DNA from: Rahnella woolbedingensis
GTDB lineage: Bacteria > Pseudomonadota > Gammaproteobacteria > Enterobacterales > Enterobacteriaceae
Assembly: GCF_003602095.1 (NCBI RefSeq)
Contig: NZ_RAHH01000011.1
Span: forward strand, 124,001 to 188,000
Direction of reading: 5' to 3'
Length of the DNA stretch: 64,000 bases
Shown: in pieces, positions 48,740-59,010 of the stretch
Layout of the letters: every line of letters starts with the position of its first letter
Position numbering within the stretch: position 1 is the first letter of the stretch
Program-made: the position numbers and the translations under genes
Notes under the pieces: model-generated
Database searches by the model: none
Seen by the model: only the letters and a program-made list of their open reading frames with translations
What the model was told of the DNA's origin: nothing

Positions 48740-50176
48740 ATGCAGGTTTTACATGTTTGTTCCGAGCTGTTTCCGCTGTTAAAAACAGGCGGCCTTGCTG
48801 ACGTCGCCGGCGCATTGCCCGCTGCTCAGATTGCGGAGGGCGCGGACGTCCGCGTACTCATTCCAGCTTTCCCTGATGTCAAAAAAGGACTGGGAGAAAC
48901 GCAGGTAATCGGTACGCTGGCGACCTTTGCGGGGCATGTCACCCTTTCACTGGGCTATTTTGATGGCGTGGGCATTTATCTGATTGATGTGCCTGGTTTG
49001 TATGATCGCCCCGGCAGCCCGTATCACGATCAATCCTCTTTTGCCTACCCGGATAACCATCTGCGCTTTGCCTTGCTGAGCTGGATGGCCTGCGAACTGG
49101 CGCTGAATTTCGACCCGCACTGGAAACCCGATATCGTCCATTCTCATGACTGGCACGCCGGGCTGTGTTCCGCCTATATCCGCGCCCGTAACGCGCCGGT
49201 ACGGACCGTTTTCACAGTACACAATCTGGCGTTTCAGGGGCTGTTTGGCGCGCATCATCTCGATGAGCTTTATATCCCGCGCGAGTTCTTCCAGATGCAC
49301 GGGCTGGAATTCTACGGCCAGATATCTTTCCTGAAAGCCGGTCTGTTCTATTCCGATCACGTCACCACCGTCAGCCCGACCTACGCCAAAGAAATTACCC
49401 GTCCGGAGTTTGGTTACGGCATGGAATCGCTGCTGCTGGAGCGGGAAATGCAGGGGCGGCTGACCGGTATTCTTAACGGCGTGGATGAAGCCATCTGGCA
49501 GCCACGCGATGACGCGCTGCTGTCGGCGCGTTATGACGCTGATGATTTGCGCTCGAAAGCGGTCAACAAAGCTTATCTGCAACGGGCGATGGGGCTGGAT
49601 GTGGATGATTCGCGTCTGGTCTTCGCGGTCGTCAGCCGACTGACCAGCCAGAAAGGGCTGGATCTGGTGCTCGAAGCATTACCTGATTTACTCGAACGCG
49701 GTGGCCAGCTGGCTTTACTGGGCGCAGGTGACGCCGTGCTGCAACAGGCATTCCTGGCGGCCGCGGCGGATAATCCGGGCCAGGTCGGTGTGCAGCTCGG
49801 TTATCACGAAGCGTTTTCCCACCGCATTATCGGCGGGGCGGACGTCATCATGGTGCCGAGTCGTTTCGAACCGTGCGGATTAACCCAGCTTTACGGACTG
49901 AAATACGGCACCCTGCCGCTGGTGCGCCGTACTGGCGGACTGGCCGACACGGTGGTCGACTGTGCGCTGGAAAATCTGGCCGACGGAACTGCCAGTGGTT
50001 TTGTCTTTGAAGAAGCAACGGGGAAATCGCTGGGTAATGCGATCCGCCGCGCATTTGTTTTGTGGAGCCGTCCTAAGCACTGGCGACACGTACAACAACA
50101 CGCCATGGGTATTGATTTTGGCTGGAAGGTGGCTGCACAGGAATATCTCGTCCTGTATAACCGCCTGATGTCCTGA
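48740..50176 (+). CDS. glgA: Glycogen synthase (ADP-glucose-dependent)
   Basis: A 478-aa GT5 glycosyltransferase that extends alpha-1,4-glucan from ADP-glucose. The N-terminal [15 protein letters not shown] motif near residue 14 binds ADP-glucose. The C-terminal [27 protein letters not shown] and [12 protein letters not shown] are the GT-B donor-site blocks with the E-x7-E-type region. SD AGGAG precedes ATG 48740. It is the fourth gene of glgBXCAP. Confidence 0.98.
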   Translation: MQVLHVCSELFPLLKTGGLADVAGALPAAQIAEGADVRVLIPAFPDVKKGLGETQVIGTLATFAGHVTLSLGYFDGVGIYLIDVPGLYDRPGSPYHDQSSFAYPDNHLRFALLSWMACELALNFDPHWKPDIVHSHDWHAGLCSAYIRARNAPVRTVFTVHNLAFQGLFGAHHLDELYIPREFFQMHGLEFYGQISFLKAGLFYSDHVTTVSPTYAKEITRPEFGYGMESLLLEREMQGRLTGILNGVDEAIWQPRDDALLSARYDADDLRSKAVNKAYLQRAMGLDVDDSRLVFAVVSRLTSQKGLDLVLEALPDLLERGGQLALLGAGDAVLQQAFLAAAADNPGQVGVQLGYHEAFSHRIIGGADVIMVPSRFEPCGLTQLYGLKYGTLPLVRRTGGLADTVVDCALENLADGTASGFVFEEATGKSLGNAIRRAFVLWSRPKHWRHVQQHAMGIDFGWKVAAQEYLVLYNRLMS

Positions 50177-50215
50177 ACCCCTGAACGTAGCTAACTTGAT
50201 CGGGAATGTAACGTT

Positions 50216-52663
50216 ATGACTTCACCGTTTAATTACAACTCACCGACAGTCAGTGTCGAAGCGCTCAAGCATTCTATTGCTTATAAACTGATGTTTATTA
50301 TCGGCAAAGATCCTTCCATTGCGACGCAACATGACTGGCTGAACGCCACATTATTTGCGGTGCGCGATCGTATGGTGGAACGCTGGCTGCGATCCAATCG
50401 GGCGCAGACCTCACAGGATGTGCGGCAAGTTTATTATCTGTCGATGGAATTTCTCATCGGACGCACACTTTCCAATGCGCTGCTGGCGATGGGCATTTAT
50501 GACGACCTGAAAAGCGCGCTTGATGAAATGGGCTTTGATCTCGAAGAACTGATCGGCGAAGAAAATGACCCCGGTTTGGGCAATGGCGGCCTCGGAAGGC
50601 TGGCGGCGTGTTTCCTCGATTCGCTGGCCACGCTGGCGCTGCCGGGACGTGGTTACGGTATCCGATATGAATACGGCATGTTCGCGCAAAGCATCATCAA
50701 TGGCGAACAAAAAGAAGCCCCGGATTACTGGCTGGAATACGGTAATCCGTGGGAATTCCAGCGCTACAACACCCGTTATAAAGTGCGTTTCGGCGGTCGT
50801 GTGCAGCATGAAGGCCTCAAAACCCGCTGGCTGGAAACCGAAGAAGTCATCGCCTGCGCCTATGACCAGGTGATCCCCGGTTACGACACTGACGCCACCA
50901 ACACGCTGCGTTTGTGGGGCGCGCAGGCCAGTAATGAAATCAATCTGGGTAAGTTTAATCAGGGCGATTATTTCGCGGCGGTGGAAGATAAAAACCACTC
51001 CGAGAACGTATCGCGCGTTCTGTATCCCGACGACTCGACCTATTCGGGCCGTGAGCTGCGTCTGCGTCAGGAGTATTTCCTGGTGTCGGCGACCGTGCAG
51101 GACATCCTCAACCGCCACTACACCACGCACCATACCTACGACAATCTGGCCGATAAAATTGCCATACACCTCAACGACACGCACCCGGTGCTGTCGATCC
51201 CTGAGCTGATGCGTTTGCTTATCGACGAGCATAAATTCGAATGGAAAGACGCGTGGGAGACGGTGTGTCGGGTATTTTCTTATACCAACCACACGCTGAT
51301 GAGCGAGGCGCTGGAAACCTGGCCGGTGGATATGATTGGCAAGATCCTGCCGCGTCATCTGGAGATAATTTTCCAGATTAACGATCACTTTCTCAAAGAA
51401 GTGGCGGAGAAAATCCCCAACGATAACGGCCTGCTGTCGCGTGTTTCGATCATCGATGAAGGGAATGGCCGCAAGGTGCGCATGGCATGGCTGGCGGTCA
51501 TCGCCAGTCATAAAGTCAACGGCGTGTCCGAGCTGCATTCCGAACTGATGGTGCAGTCGTTGTTTGCTGATTTCGCCCGCATTTATCCGGACCGTTTCTG
51601 TAATAAAACCAACGGCGTGACGCCGCGCCGCTGGCTGGCGCTGGCCAACAAACCGTTATCGGCGGTGATTGATGATGCCATCGGTCAGACCTGGCGTTCA
51701 GACCTCAGCCAGCTGGAGGAACTGAAACAGAATCTGGATTACCTGAGTTTTCTGCAGGCAATCCGCAAAGCCAAGCTGGACAACAAAAAGCGGCTGGCGC
51801 TGTATATTGCCCAGAAGCTCAACATTGTGGTGGATCCGAAAAGTCTGTTCGACGTGCAGATTAAACGCATTCACGAATACAAACGTCAGCTGATGAACGT
51901 GTTGCACGTCATCACGCGTTATAACCGTATTCTGGAAGAGCCGGACGCCGAGTGGGTACCACGCACGGTGATTTTCGCCGGTAAAGCCGCATCGGCCTAT
52001 TACGCTGCCAAACAGATCATCCGGCTGATCAACGACGTGGCGACGGTGATCAATAGTGATCCGCGTATCGGCAATAAACTGAAGATCGTTTTCATTCCGA
52101 ACTACAGCGTCAGTCTGGCGCAGCTGATCATCCCGGCGGCCGATCTTTCCGAACAAATTTCACTGGCGGGCACCGAAGCATCCGGCACCAGTAACATGAA
52201 ATTTGCCCTGAACGGCGCGCTGACTATAGGTACGCTGGACGGCGCAAACGTCGAAATGCTCGAACATGTGGGCGAGGAGAATATCTTTATCTTCGGCAAT
52301 ACCACGCCGCAGGTCGAGGAATTACGCCGTAAAGGCTACAACCCGCATACGTACTTCGAGCAGGATGCCGAACTGCATCAGGTACTGACACAAATCGCGA
52401 CCGGCGTCTTCAGCCCGACCGAGCCGAAGCGCTACACCAACCTGTTCGATACGCTGGTCAATCTCGGGGATCACTATCAGGTACTCGCGGATTACCGCAG
52501 CTATGTCGATACGCAGGATAAAGTCGATGAGCTGTATAAAGAGCCGGAAGAGTGGACGCGCCGCACGCTGCACAACATCGCCAACATGGGGTATTTCTCG
52601 TCGGATCGTACCATTCAGGAATACGCCGATGAGATCTGGAATATTCAGCCGGTGAAGTTGTAG
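50216..52663 (+). CDS. glgP: Glycogen phosphorylase
   Basis: Releases glucose 1-phosphate from glycogen ends. The 815-aa PLP enzyme has family landmarks [15 protein letters not shown] near 65, [21 protein letters not shown] near 115, and [25 protein letters not shown] near 665, which holds the PLP lysine. It starts 39 bases after glgA and ends the operon. A large imperfect hairpin lies just behind it. Confidence 0.98.
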   Translation: MTSPFNYNSPTVSVEALKHSIAYKLMFIIGKDPSIATQHDWLNATLFAVRDRMVERWLRSNRAQTSQDVRQVYYLSMEFLIGRTLSNALLAMGIYDDLKSALDEMGFDLEELIGEENDPGLGNGGLGRLAACFLDSLATLALPGRGYGIRYEYGMFAQSIINGEQKEAPDYWLEYGNPWEFQRYNTRYKVRFGGRVQHEGLKTRWLETEEVIACAYDQVIPGYDTDATNTLRLWGAQASNEINLGKFNQGDYFAAVEDKNHSENVSRVLYPDDSTYSGRELRLRQEYFLVSATVQDILNRHYTTHHTYDNLADKIAIHLNDTHPVLSIPELMRLLIDEHKFEWKDAWETVCRVFSYTNHTLMSEALETWPVDMIGKILPRHLEIIFQINDHFLKEVAEKIPNDNGLLSRVSIIDEGNGRKVRMAWLAVIASHKVNGVSELHSELMVQSLFADFARIYPDRFCNKTNGVTPRRWLALANKPLSAVIDDAIGQTWRSDLSQLEELKQNLDYLSFLQAIRKAKLDNKKRLALYIAQKLNIVVDPKSLFDVQIKRIHEYKRQLMNVLHVITRYNRILEEPDAEWVPRTVIFAGKAASAYYAAKQIIRLINDVATVINSDPRIGNKLKIVFIPNYSVSLAQLIIPAADLSEQISLAGTEASGTSNMKFALNGALTIGTLDGANVEMLEHVGEENIFIFGNTTPQVEELRRKGYNPHTYFEQDAELHQVLTQIATGVFSPTEPKRYTNLFDTLVNLGDHYQVLADYRSYVDTQDKVDELYKEPEEWTRRTLHNIANMGYFSSDRTIQEYADEIWNIQPVKL

Positions 52664-52677
52664 TGATGTAGCTCTCT

Positions 52678-52732
52678 CCCCTGCGAAGTCTCTTGATCAG
52701 GAGATCTGATCAAGAGACAGCTTCGCAGGGGG
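52678..52732. terminator. Very long imperfect hairpin after glgP
   Basis: CTGCGAAG-TCTCTTGATCAG on the left pairs with CTGATCAAGAGA-CAG-CTTCGCAG on the right, with extra C/G pairs outside: about 23 pairs, a 5-base loop and a 3-base bulge. It may terminate or protect the glg mRNA; its size also fits a small mobile repeat. Confidence 0.65.
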
Positions 52733-52736
52733 GAAG

Positions 52737-52767
52737 CTAAAAAACCCGCCCTCCGTAGGGAGGGGCC
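52737..52767 (-). terminator. Terminator of glpD
   Basis: On the minus strand CCCTCC-CTAC-GGAGGG is followed by CGGG and a run of six T, directly after the glpD stop. Confidence 0.85.
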
Positions 52768-52774
52768 AATGATT

Positions 52775-54286
52775 TTAAGACGCCAGCGACAAATGTTTCT
52801 TCTGCTGTTTGTGTGTTTCCAGCCACTCGGCGACGCGTTGCTGCTGGGTTTTGTCCAGCCACATGCCGATTTTGGTACGACGCCAGATGGCATCATCAAG
52901 CTGTGAAACCCACTCTTTTTCCACCAGATAACGCAGTTCAGCCTCGTAGAAACCATGACCGAAATCTTCGCCCAGCGATTCCAGGCTGGTCGCGTCATTA
53001 AGGAAAAGCTCCGTCTGGCTGCCGTACGTGCGTGCATAACGACGGGCCAGCGATTCCGGTAACCATTTGAAGCGGGTGCGCAGGTTGGCGCTGTAGGTAT
53101 CACGATCACCATTCAGCTTACCGCCAGGCAGCACGGCCGTTTTGGTCCACGCCGGACCGGCTTTCGGATAGTACTTCACCAGTTTTTCCAGCGCGTGTTC
53201 CGCCAGTTTACGGTAGGTGGTCAGCTTACCGCCAAACACGGAAAGCAGCGGTGCTTTGCCGTCCTGATCGTGAACGTCGAGCGTATAGTCACGGGTCACG
53301 GCTTGCGGTGAATCCGATTCGTCATCACACAGCGGGCGTACACCGGAATAAGTCCAGACGATATCTTCGTTGGTCAGCTGTTTCTTAAAGTGGTCGTTGT
53401 AGACCTTCAGCAGATAACCGATTTCTTTATCATCGATTTTCACGTCTTTCGGGTCACCGTGATATTCCACGTCGGTGGTGCCTATGATCGAGAATTCATC
53501 CATCCACGGGATCACAAACACAATACGATGGTCTTCGTTTTGCAGAATGTAGGCCTGCGGCTGATTGTGCGCACGTGGCACCACAATATGGCTGCCTTTG
53601 ATCAGACGAATGCCGTATGGCGATTTTAGTTTCAGGCCGTCGTCGAAGAAGTGTTTTACCCACGGACCGGTGGCATTCACCAGACCTTTGGCGCGCCAGG
53701 TGTAGGTTTTGCCAGTGTCGATATCCTCGGCTTCGACCATCCACAGGCCGTCTTCACGCCACGCGCGGGTGACCCGGGTGCGGGTGCGGACTTCGCCGCC
53801 GCGCTCTTCCACTTCCTGGGCGTTGACGACCACTAAACGCGCATCATCAACCCAGCAGTCGGAGTATTCAAAACCCTTGGTCAGCTCGGGTTTCAGTACG
53901 GATTCACTGCCGAATTTCAGGCTTTTACTGGCCGGCAGGCTGGTGCGTTTGCCCAGATGGTCGTACAGGAACAGACCGGCGCGGATCATCCAGGCCGGGC
54001 GCAAATGCGGCTGATGCGGTAAACGGAAACGCATCGGGAAAGCAATATGCGGTGCCATTTTCAACAGTACTTCACGTTCAGCCAGCGCTTCACTGACCAG
54101 ACGGAATTCGTAATGCTCCAGATAGCGCAGGCCACCGTGGATCAGTTTCGAACTGGCCGAAGAGGTCGCGCAGGCCAAGTCTTGCGCTTCAAGCAGCAGA
54201 ACAGACAGCCCGCGGCCAGCTGCATCTACTGCGATGCCGGTACCATTAATACCGCCACCAATTACGATCAAGTCTTTGGTTTCCAC
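52775..54286 (-). CDS. glpD: Aerobic glycerol-3-phosphate dehydrogenase
   Basis: FAD-linked membrane-associated enzyme that oxidises sn-glycerol 3-phosphate to dihydroxyacetone phosphate and passes electrons to quinone. The 503-aa product begins METKDLIVIGGGINGTGIAV (FAD motif) and contains CATSSASSKLIHGGLRYLEH, and SVFGGKLTTYRKLAEHALEKL at the FAD-binding end. Translation starts at GTG 54286, with SD GGAGGAAG 5 bases before. Control by GlpR is expected from the upstream sites. It is convergent to glgP. Confidence 0.98.
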   Translation of the reverse strand: METKDLIVIGGGINGTGIAVDAAGRGLSVLLLEAQDLACATSSASSKLIHGGLRYLEHYEFRLVSEALAEREVLLKMAPHIAFPMRFRLPHQPHLRPAWMIRAGLFLYDHLGKRTSLPASKSLKFGSESVLKPELTKGFEYSDCWVDDARLVVVNAQEVEERGGEVRTRTRVTRAWREDGLWMVEAEDIDTGKTYTWRAKGLVNATGPWVKHFFDDGLKLKSPYGIRLIKGSHIVVPRAHNQPQAYILQNEDHRIVFVIPWMDEFSIIGTTDVEYHGDPKDVKIDDKEIGYLLKVYNDHFKKQLTNEDIVWTYSGVRPLCDDESDSPQAVTRDYTLDVHDQDGKAPLLSVFGGKLTTYRKLAEHALEKLVKYYPKAGPAWTKTAVLPGGKLNGDRDTYSANLRTRFKWLPESLARRYARTYGSQTELFLNDATSLESLGEDFGHGFYEAELRYLVEKEWVSQLDDAIWRRTKIGMWLDKTQQQRVAEWLETHKQQKKHLSLAS

Positions 54287-54301
54287 GTCATCTTCCTCCA
54301 G

Positions 54302-54341
54302 ATGTTCGCAATAGCTCTTTTATGTTCGTTTTCGCTCACGA
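54302..54341 (-). promoter_or_regulatory. Candidate GlpR operators upstream of glpD
   Basis: TATGTTCGTTTTCGCTCACG (54321-54340) fits the GlpR half-site ATGTTCG with its partner CGCTCA. ATGTTCGCAATAGCTC (54302-54317) is a second weaker copy. Confidence 0.6.
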
Positions 54342-54561
54342 TTGTAATCGAGAATCGACAAACAAGCCAAGCGTTAACCAAATAAAAACAATTTTGCGTG
54401 ATGAAGGTAACATTTCTGTGTCGGTTTCGAGCAAAACGGCAAAGAGGGAACGAAACCGAACGCGATGAAGCGTGGAATTTTTCGAAATTGTTCGTTTAAA
54501 GGGAGGGGAGAAGGGGACGAAATGCAGGAGCGCGGATTTCGCGCTCCTCAAAAAGGCAAAA

Positions 54562-55320
54562 TCAGCAAAGCTCGAGATGAACGTCGTATTTTTCGATGAT
54601 GCGTTTTACGCTGTCCGGCGGCTGTTTGTCGGTAAACATATAGTGGATTAAATCCATTTTACCGAGGTTCACCATGGCGTTACGGCCAAATTTAGAGTGG
54701 TCGGTGACCAGCATGACGCAGCGCGAATTTTCGATAATCGCGCGTTTGGTTCGCGCTTCGTGATAGTCGAATTCGAGCAGTGAACCGTCCATATCAATGC
54801 CGCTGATGCCGAGAATGCCGTAATCAAGGCGGAACTGGGAGATGAAATCAAGCGTTGCTTCGCCCATGATCCCACCGTCGCGGGCGCGGACTTCGCCGCC
54901 AGCAAGGAACAGCCGGCAGTCATCTTTGGCGCTGTAGAGCGTGGCGACGTTCAGATTATTCGTGACGATGCGCAGGTCTTTATGATTAAGCAGCGCATGT
55001 GCCACCGCTTCCGGCGTGGTGCCGATATCGATAAATAAGGTCGAACCGTCGGGGATCTGACTGGCAACGCGTGCGGCAATGCGCGCTTTCGCTTCTGACC
55101 ACATCACTTTACGGTCGTTGTACGCCGCATTAACCGAACTCGAAGGCAATGCCGCACCGCCGTGGTGACGGTGAATTTTATTCTGTTCGGCCAGGTCATT
55201 GAGATCACGGCGAATAGTTTGCGGGCTGACGGCAAAATGTTCCACCAGCTCTTCGGTACTGACATAACCCTGCTGGCGGACTAAATCGATAATCGCATCA
55301 TGGCGTTGTGTTTGTTTCAC
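54562..55320 (-). CDS. glpR: glp regulon repressor GlpR (DeoR family)
   Basis: A 252-aa DeoR-type repressor of glycerol 3-phosphate genes, induced by glycerol 3-phosphate. The start is GTG 55320, reading MKQTQRHDAIIDLV, exactly the E. coli start and length; the open frame upstream overlaps glpG and is not used. The helix-turn-helix is at 20-55 (VSTEELVEHFAVSPQTIRRDL). The sensor domain has the DIGTTPEAVAHAL phosphate-binding loop. It lies 13 bases after glpG in the same operon and upstream of glpD on the same strand. Confidence 0.96.
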   Translation of the reverse strand: MKQTQRHDAIIDLVRQQGYVSTEELVEHFAVSPQTIRRDLNDLAEQNKIHRHHGGAALPSSSVNAAYNDRKVMWSEAKARIAARVASQIPDGSTLFIDIGTTPEAVAHALLNHKDLRIVTNNLNVATLYSAKDDCRLFLAGGEVRARDGGIMGEATLDFISQFRLDYGILGISGIDMDGSLLEFDYHEARTKRAIIENSRCVMLVTDHSKFGRNAMVNLGKMDLIHYMFTDKQPPDSVKRIIEKYDVHLELC

Positions 55321-55333
55321 CCGAATCCCCTGC

Positions 55334-56164
55334 TTACTTGCGTTTTTTGCGCGGTGAGCGCGTATCAACAAATGCCATCACCAGACCCAGACCGAGGCCA
55401 AAGGCGTGTGCGGCATTAGCCACGGCTGCGCCACCTGTGGCATAACCGATGAACATTAAGATCAGAGAAATGACCAGCAACCCGCCGGGCACGTACAAGC
55501 GACTTTCCGGTTTCAGCTGCCCGGTCAGCCAGGCGTAACCCATCAGTGCATACACCACGCCCGACAATCCGCCAAACCAGACGCCGCTGACCATCGACTG
55601 GCCCCAGCCGCTGATTAACGCAGAAATTAAGGTGACGGTGAATAGTTTTCCGCTGCCCAGATGCATTTCAATCTGGCTGGCCAGATACCACCACCAGGCC
55701 AGGTTGATCAGGAGCGCAACAAAGGAGAAATTCATCAGGGCAGGTGTGAACCAGCGCCAGACCTGGAAGACGCGCGAACTGTCCGGCCACGCCAGCCAGC
55801 TCATGACTAATTCGTCACCGACCATTTGTTGCACGATAAACACCGCCAGACATAAGACGATCATGCCGATGGTCAGCGGGCCCGCACGGCTGCGCAGGCT
55901 TTTAAGAAAAGGAGTGTGCGACATTTTTAAATGCGGCTGCGCTTTTCCGGTTTTCCAACTGGCTTCCTGATAACGCGGGTGCAGCGGGTCACGGACAAAC
56001 AGCGCGACCTGTTTTTCGGCTTCTTCCAGACGGGATTCGTCCTCCAGCCAGAGCTGAACCTCCTGACTTTCAAGTTTTATGGTCAGTGTAAAACCCTGGG
56101 TTGCCATGTAATCGACAAACGCCTGAGCGAGACGGGGATTGTTCAGATTTAGAATGCGCACCAT
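55334..56164 (-). CDS. glpG: Rhomboid intramembrane serine protease GlpG
   Basis: A 276-aa inner-membrane rhomboid protease. A cytoplasmic N-terminal domain (1-90) precedes six membrane helices. The catalytic serine is in WFGGLSGVVYALMG (GxSG) near residue 200, and its histidine partner is in ANAAHAFGLGLG near 253. The oxyanion His-Asn helix region is also visible. It is followed by glpR after 13 bases. The usual partner glpE is not adjacent but separated by a PLP-enzyme gene. Confidence 0.96.
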   Translation of the reverse strand: MVRILNLNNPRLAQAFVDYMATQGFTLTIKLESQEVQLWLEDESRLEEAEKQVALFVRDPLHPRYQEASWKTGKAQPHLKMSHTPFLKSLRSRAGPLTIGMIVLCLAVFIVQQMVGDELVMSWLAWPDSSRVFQVWRWFTPALMNFSFVALLINLAWWWYLASQIEMHLGSGKLFTVTLISALISGWGQSMVSGVWFGGLSGVVYALMGYAWLTGQLKPESRLYVPGGLLVISLILMFIGYATGGAAVANAAHAFGLGLGLVMAFVDTRSPRKKRK

Positions 56165-56342
56165 AGCGTTAAACGGTTTCCCTAATTGTTTGATTTGCTG
56201 CCGTCATTTTAGGGCAACACCTTATCTGCCAGCGTCAAGGAAGTCGATTATAACGTCAGAAGGGGCGGGAAGGGGAAATTACGAATGCGGTGTCATTACC
56301 GGAAACAGAATAATTGTAGTGATGTGATAGGGATCGAAGTCT

Positions 56343-56374
56343 TTTGCAACACCGCCGGTGGACGGTGCTGCAAA
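56343..56374. terminator. Hairpin between the PLP enzyme gene and glpG
   Basis: TTTGCAACACCG (56343-56354) pairs with CGGTGCTGCAAA (56363-56374) through one wobble. It lies just past the PLP enzyme stop and may end that transcript; there is no T-run. Confidence 0.5.
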
Positions 56375-56384
56375 TCTTGAGAAC

Positions 56385-57575
56385 TTACAGCCCTTCCAGC
56401 GCCTGTTGCAGGTCGGCTATCAGGTCGTCTGTGTCTTCGATACCGATACTGATGCGCACCAGTCCGTCTGTTATTCCGCTCTGACGGCGGATTTCCGGCG
56501 CGACAGCGCTGTGCGTGGTCGATGCCGGATGGCACGCCAGCGAATCAGTGTCGCCGAGCGAAACCGCCTGGGTGATGATGCTCAGTTTATCGAGGAAAGT
56601 CCGCGCCGCATTCAGCCCGCCTTTCAGCTCAATCGCCATAATCCCGCCAAACAGTTTCATTTGTTTAGATGCAGTGTCGTGTCCCGGATGTTGTTTCAGT
56701 CCCGGATAAAACACGGTGTCTACAGCGCTGTTTCCGTCGAGGAATTCCGCCACTGCCTGTGCGCTCAGGGAACTGGCTTCGACGCGCAGCGGCAGGGTTT
56801 TCAGGCCGCGGATCAGCAGACTGGCTTCGAACGGGCTCAGATTGCCGCCGAACTGCTTCAGACCCAACGTGCGGATTGGCGTGATTAACGCCGCAGAACC
56901 GGCCACTACGCCGCCGGTCGCATCGCCGTGACCGCTGATGTATTTGGTCGCGGAATGCAAAACGATATCGATGCCCAGCGCCAGCGGACGCGTCAGGTAC
57001 GGCGTGGCAAAGGTGTTATCGGCCACGCTTACCGCACCGGCGGCTTTGGAAAGGCGTGCGATTTCCGCCAGATCGGCGATATCCAGCCCCGGGTTCGCGG
57101 GCGTTTCCACCAGCACCACTTTGGTGTTTTTGGTGAATGCGGCTTCCAGTTCACTGACATTCGCGACGTGAACCGGTTTGATGCCGTAACGCGGCAGCAG
57201 GTTGCGCACCACGCCTTCGGTGCCGCCATACAGCGTACCGATGTGAATGATTTCATCGCCGGGAACCAGCAGGGCAAACAGGGTGGCGCTGATCGCCGCC
57301 ATGCCGCTGGCACTCGCCACAGCCGTTTCTGCGCCTTCAAGCGCCGCCATTTTTTGTTCGAAAACGGACACGGTCGGATTGGCGAAACGGCTGTACATAT
57401 AGCCCGGTTCTTCACCGCTGAAACGAAGCGCGCCGCTGTCAAAATCCGGATAGGAGAATGCCGACGTGGCGGTGATTGGCGTAGCAATCGCGCCGGTCAG
57501 GCTGTCGGGCTGTTGTCCGCCATGAACAGCGAGCGTACGCAACCCTAAAGAACGTGAAGTGTTCAGATTTTTCAT
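56385..57575 (-). CDS. Cys/Met-metabolism PLP enzyme, methionine gamma-lyase-like
   Basis: A 396-aa PLP-dependent enzyme of the trans-sulfuration family. YSRFANPTVSVFEQKMAALEG, SASGMAA and HSATKYISGHGDATGG (PLP lysine, near 210) are typical, and the end GIEDTDDLIADLQQALEGL resembles methionine gamma-lyase. At the position of the lyase cysteine (LYGCTF in Pseudomonas) it has Gly (LYGGTEG), and the following K-D pair reads K-Q. It could therefore be a different gamma-lyase or a sulfhydrylase. It lies between glpE and glpG on the same strand, with 158- and 220-bp gaps, so it is probably transcribed on its own. Confidence 0.8.
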   Translation of the reverse strand: MKNLNTSRSLGLRTLAVHGGQQPDSLTGAIATPITATSAFSYPDFDSGALRFSGEEPGYMYSRFANPTVSVFEQKMAALEGAETAVASASGMAAISATLFALLVPGDEIIHIGTLYGGTEGVVRNLLPRYGIKPVHVANVSELEAAFTKNTKVVLVETPANPGLDIADLAEIARLSKAAGAVSVADNTFATPYLTRPLALGIDIVLHSATKYISGHGDATGGVVAGSAALITPIRTLGLKQFGGNLSPFEASLLIRGLKTLPLRVEASSLSAQAVAEFLDGNSAVDTVFYPGLKQHPGHDTASKQMKLFGGIMAIELKGGLNAARTFLDKLSIITQAVSLGDTDSLACHPASTTHSAVAPEIRRQSGITDGLVRISIGIEDTDDLIADLQQALEGL

Positions 57576-57675
57576 CTTGAAATCCTGTCGATAGTAGGCG
57601 GAAATTATATCAACACTGGAGAAAGGTAGCTTTTTCAGCTTAAGAACATTTTCGGCGCAAATCTATTATCCTGGT

Positions 57676-57700
57676 TATAAAGACTCGTCCTATAAAGACT
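57676..57700 (-). promoter_or_regulatory. Direct repeats upstream of the PLP enzyme gene
   Basis: TATAAAGACT occurs at 57676-57685 and 57691-57700, a 15-bp period, about 100 bases before the gene start. It is a possible regulator site. Confidence 0.35.
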
Positions 57701-57733
57701 ATAGCCTGCGCCGTAAGCAAATAAAGGGAGGGA

Positions 57734-58054
57734 TCAGGCTTCGATATCTTGCGGGAAGGTTTTTGACCAGGCTTCGAAACCGCCGTCAACGCTGTACACC
57801 GATTCGAAACCCTGAGAAATCAGGAATTGCGCGGCGCCACGGCTGCTGATGCCGTGATAGCACATCACCAGCACCGGCGTTTTAGCGTCAGCCTGCTGGA
57901 TAAAGGCGGGCAGGCTGTCATTGCTCAGATGATAAGCGCCCGGTGCATGGGCTGCGCCAAAGCTTTGCGGGTCACGGATATCGACCATCACGGCTTCACC
58001 TGATGTCAGGCGGGAATGCGCTTTTTCTACGCTGATTGCTTCAAATTGTTCCAT
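57734..58054 (-). CDS. glpE: Thiosulfate sulfurtransferase GlpE
   Basis: A 106-aa single-domain rhodanese that transfers sulfur from thiosulfate to cyanide or thioredoxin-like acceptors in vitro. The active cysteine is in [15 protein letters not shown] near residue 65, with the short C-x5 loop of small rhodaneses. In E. coli it begins the glpEGR operon. Here the PLP enzyme gene lies between it and glpG. A regulator gene, ulaR, precedes it on the same strand after 84 bases. Confidence 0.95.
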   Translation of the reverse strand: MEQFEAISVEKAHSRLTSGEAVMVDIRDPQSFGAAHAPGAYHLSNDSLPAFIQQADAKTPVLVMCYHGISSRGAAQFLISQGFESVYSVDGGFEAWSKTFPQDIEA

Positions 58055-58138
58055 TCTGGTCGTGCCTCATAAAAGGATATGCCGTCATTCTACCCAATAA
58101 TCGCACGACGAAGACCAGAGAAAGTGAAGGGGTAATGC

Positions 58139-58894
58139 TTAAACCAGAATGACTTTCACGCCTTTCTGGCGTAATTGTTCGATAATTTTACTGTCAGCTT
58201 CTTTACCGGTGATCAGCACGTTGATCTGCTCAGTGCGGCTAAAGAGCATGCCAGCGCGCTGGCCGATTTTGCTGCTGTCGACCAGTGCCGCCAAATTTCC
58301 CACATAATTCAGCATCTTCTGCTCAGCCATCGCCGTCAGCATGTCGGTTTTATACAGGCCGTCAGTGGTCAGCCCTGCGCCGCTGGTGAACATCCAGTGT
58401 CCGGCATACAGGCTGGCGTCGCCGTCCTGAGGGGCCAGGGTAATAGACTGACTTTTATTATACTGACCGCCCATGATCACCACGCTGTCGTGTTCCTGCT
58501 CAATCAGATAATTGGCCAGCGGCAGATAATTGGTGATGACCTGAATATCTTTCCCGCACATTTCGCGGCCTAACAAAAACGCCGTCGACCCGCAGTTGAT
58601 CACCACGCTTTCACCCGGCTGGCAAAGTCCGGCGGCCGCTTTGGCGATGCGCATTTTCTCGTTGAGATTGTGGGTCTGATGGATGTTCAGCGGCGTCCAG
58701 TTCTGGCGCGGCTGATTCACGGCCTCAGCGCCGTTGCGCACTTTACGCAATTTGCCCAGTTCGTTGAGCTTGGTGATGTCACGACGTGCCGTGGCCGGTG
58801 AGATATCAAAGTGATCAATCACATCCGCGACGGAAATCTGCCCCTGACGTTGCAGGAGATCGAGAATGGCATTGTGGCGTTGTGGCTCAGTCAT
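58139..58894 (-). CDS. ulaR: ula regulon repressor UlaR (DeoR family)
   Basis: A 251-aa DeoR-type repressor of L-ascorbate genes; L-ascorbate 6-phosphate is the known inducer. Length and sequence match E. coli UlaR ([43 protein letters not shown]). ATG 58894 has SD GGAGCC; an in-frame ATG at 58909 is less likely. The helix-turn-helix is near residues 20-55. It is co-directional with ulaG, separated from it by a terminator. Confidence 0.95.
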   Translation of the reverse strand: MTEPQRHNAILDLLQRQGQISVADVIDHFDISPATARRDITKLNELGKLRKVRNGAEAVNQPRQNWTPLNIHQTHNLNEKMRIAKAAAGLCQPGESVVINCGSTAFLLGREMCGKDIQVITNYLPLANYLIEQEHDSVVIMGGQYNKSQSITLAPQDGDASLYAGHWMFTSGAGLTTDGLYKTDMLTAMAEQKMLNYVGNLAALVDSSKIGQRAGMLFSRTEQINVLITGKEADSKIIEQLRQKGVKVILV

Positions 58895-58970
58895 GGTGGC
58901 TCCGGGCAAAATCGTTCAATGATTATTCCATGATTATAAACGAGCAGTAATGGCAATTACATTGTTAATG

Positions 58971-58996
58971 AAAAAGCGGAGTGAATTCCTCCGCTT
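58971..58996 (-). terminator. Terminator of ulaG
   Basis: On the minus strand AAGCGGAG-GAATTCA-CTCCGCTT is followed by TTT, between ulaG and ulaR. Confidence 0.88.
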
Positions 58997-59010
58997 CATT
59001 AAATTTTGTA

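Noticed and set aside
50411..51538. Long open frame (375 codons) antisense to glgP
   Set aside because: glgP is intact and conserved on the other strand. The antisense frame has no recognisable domain.
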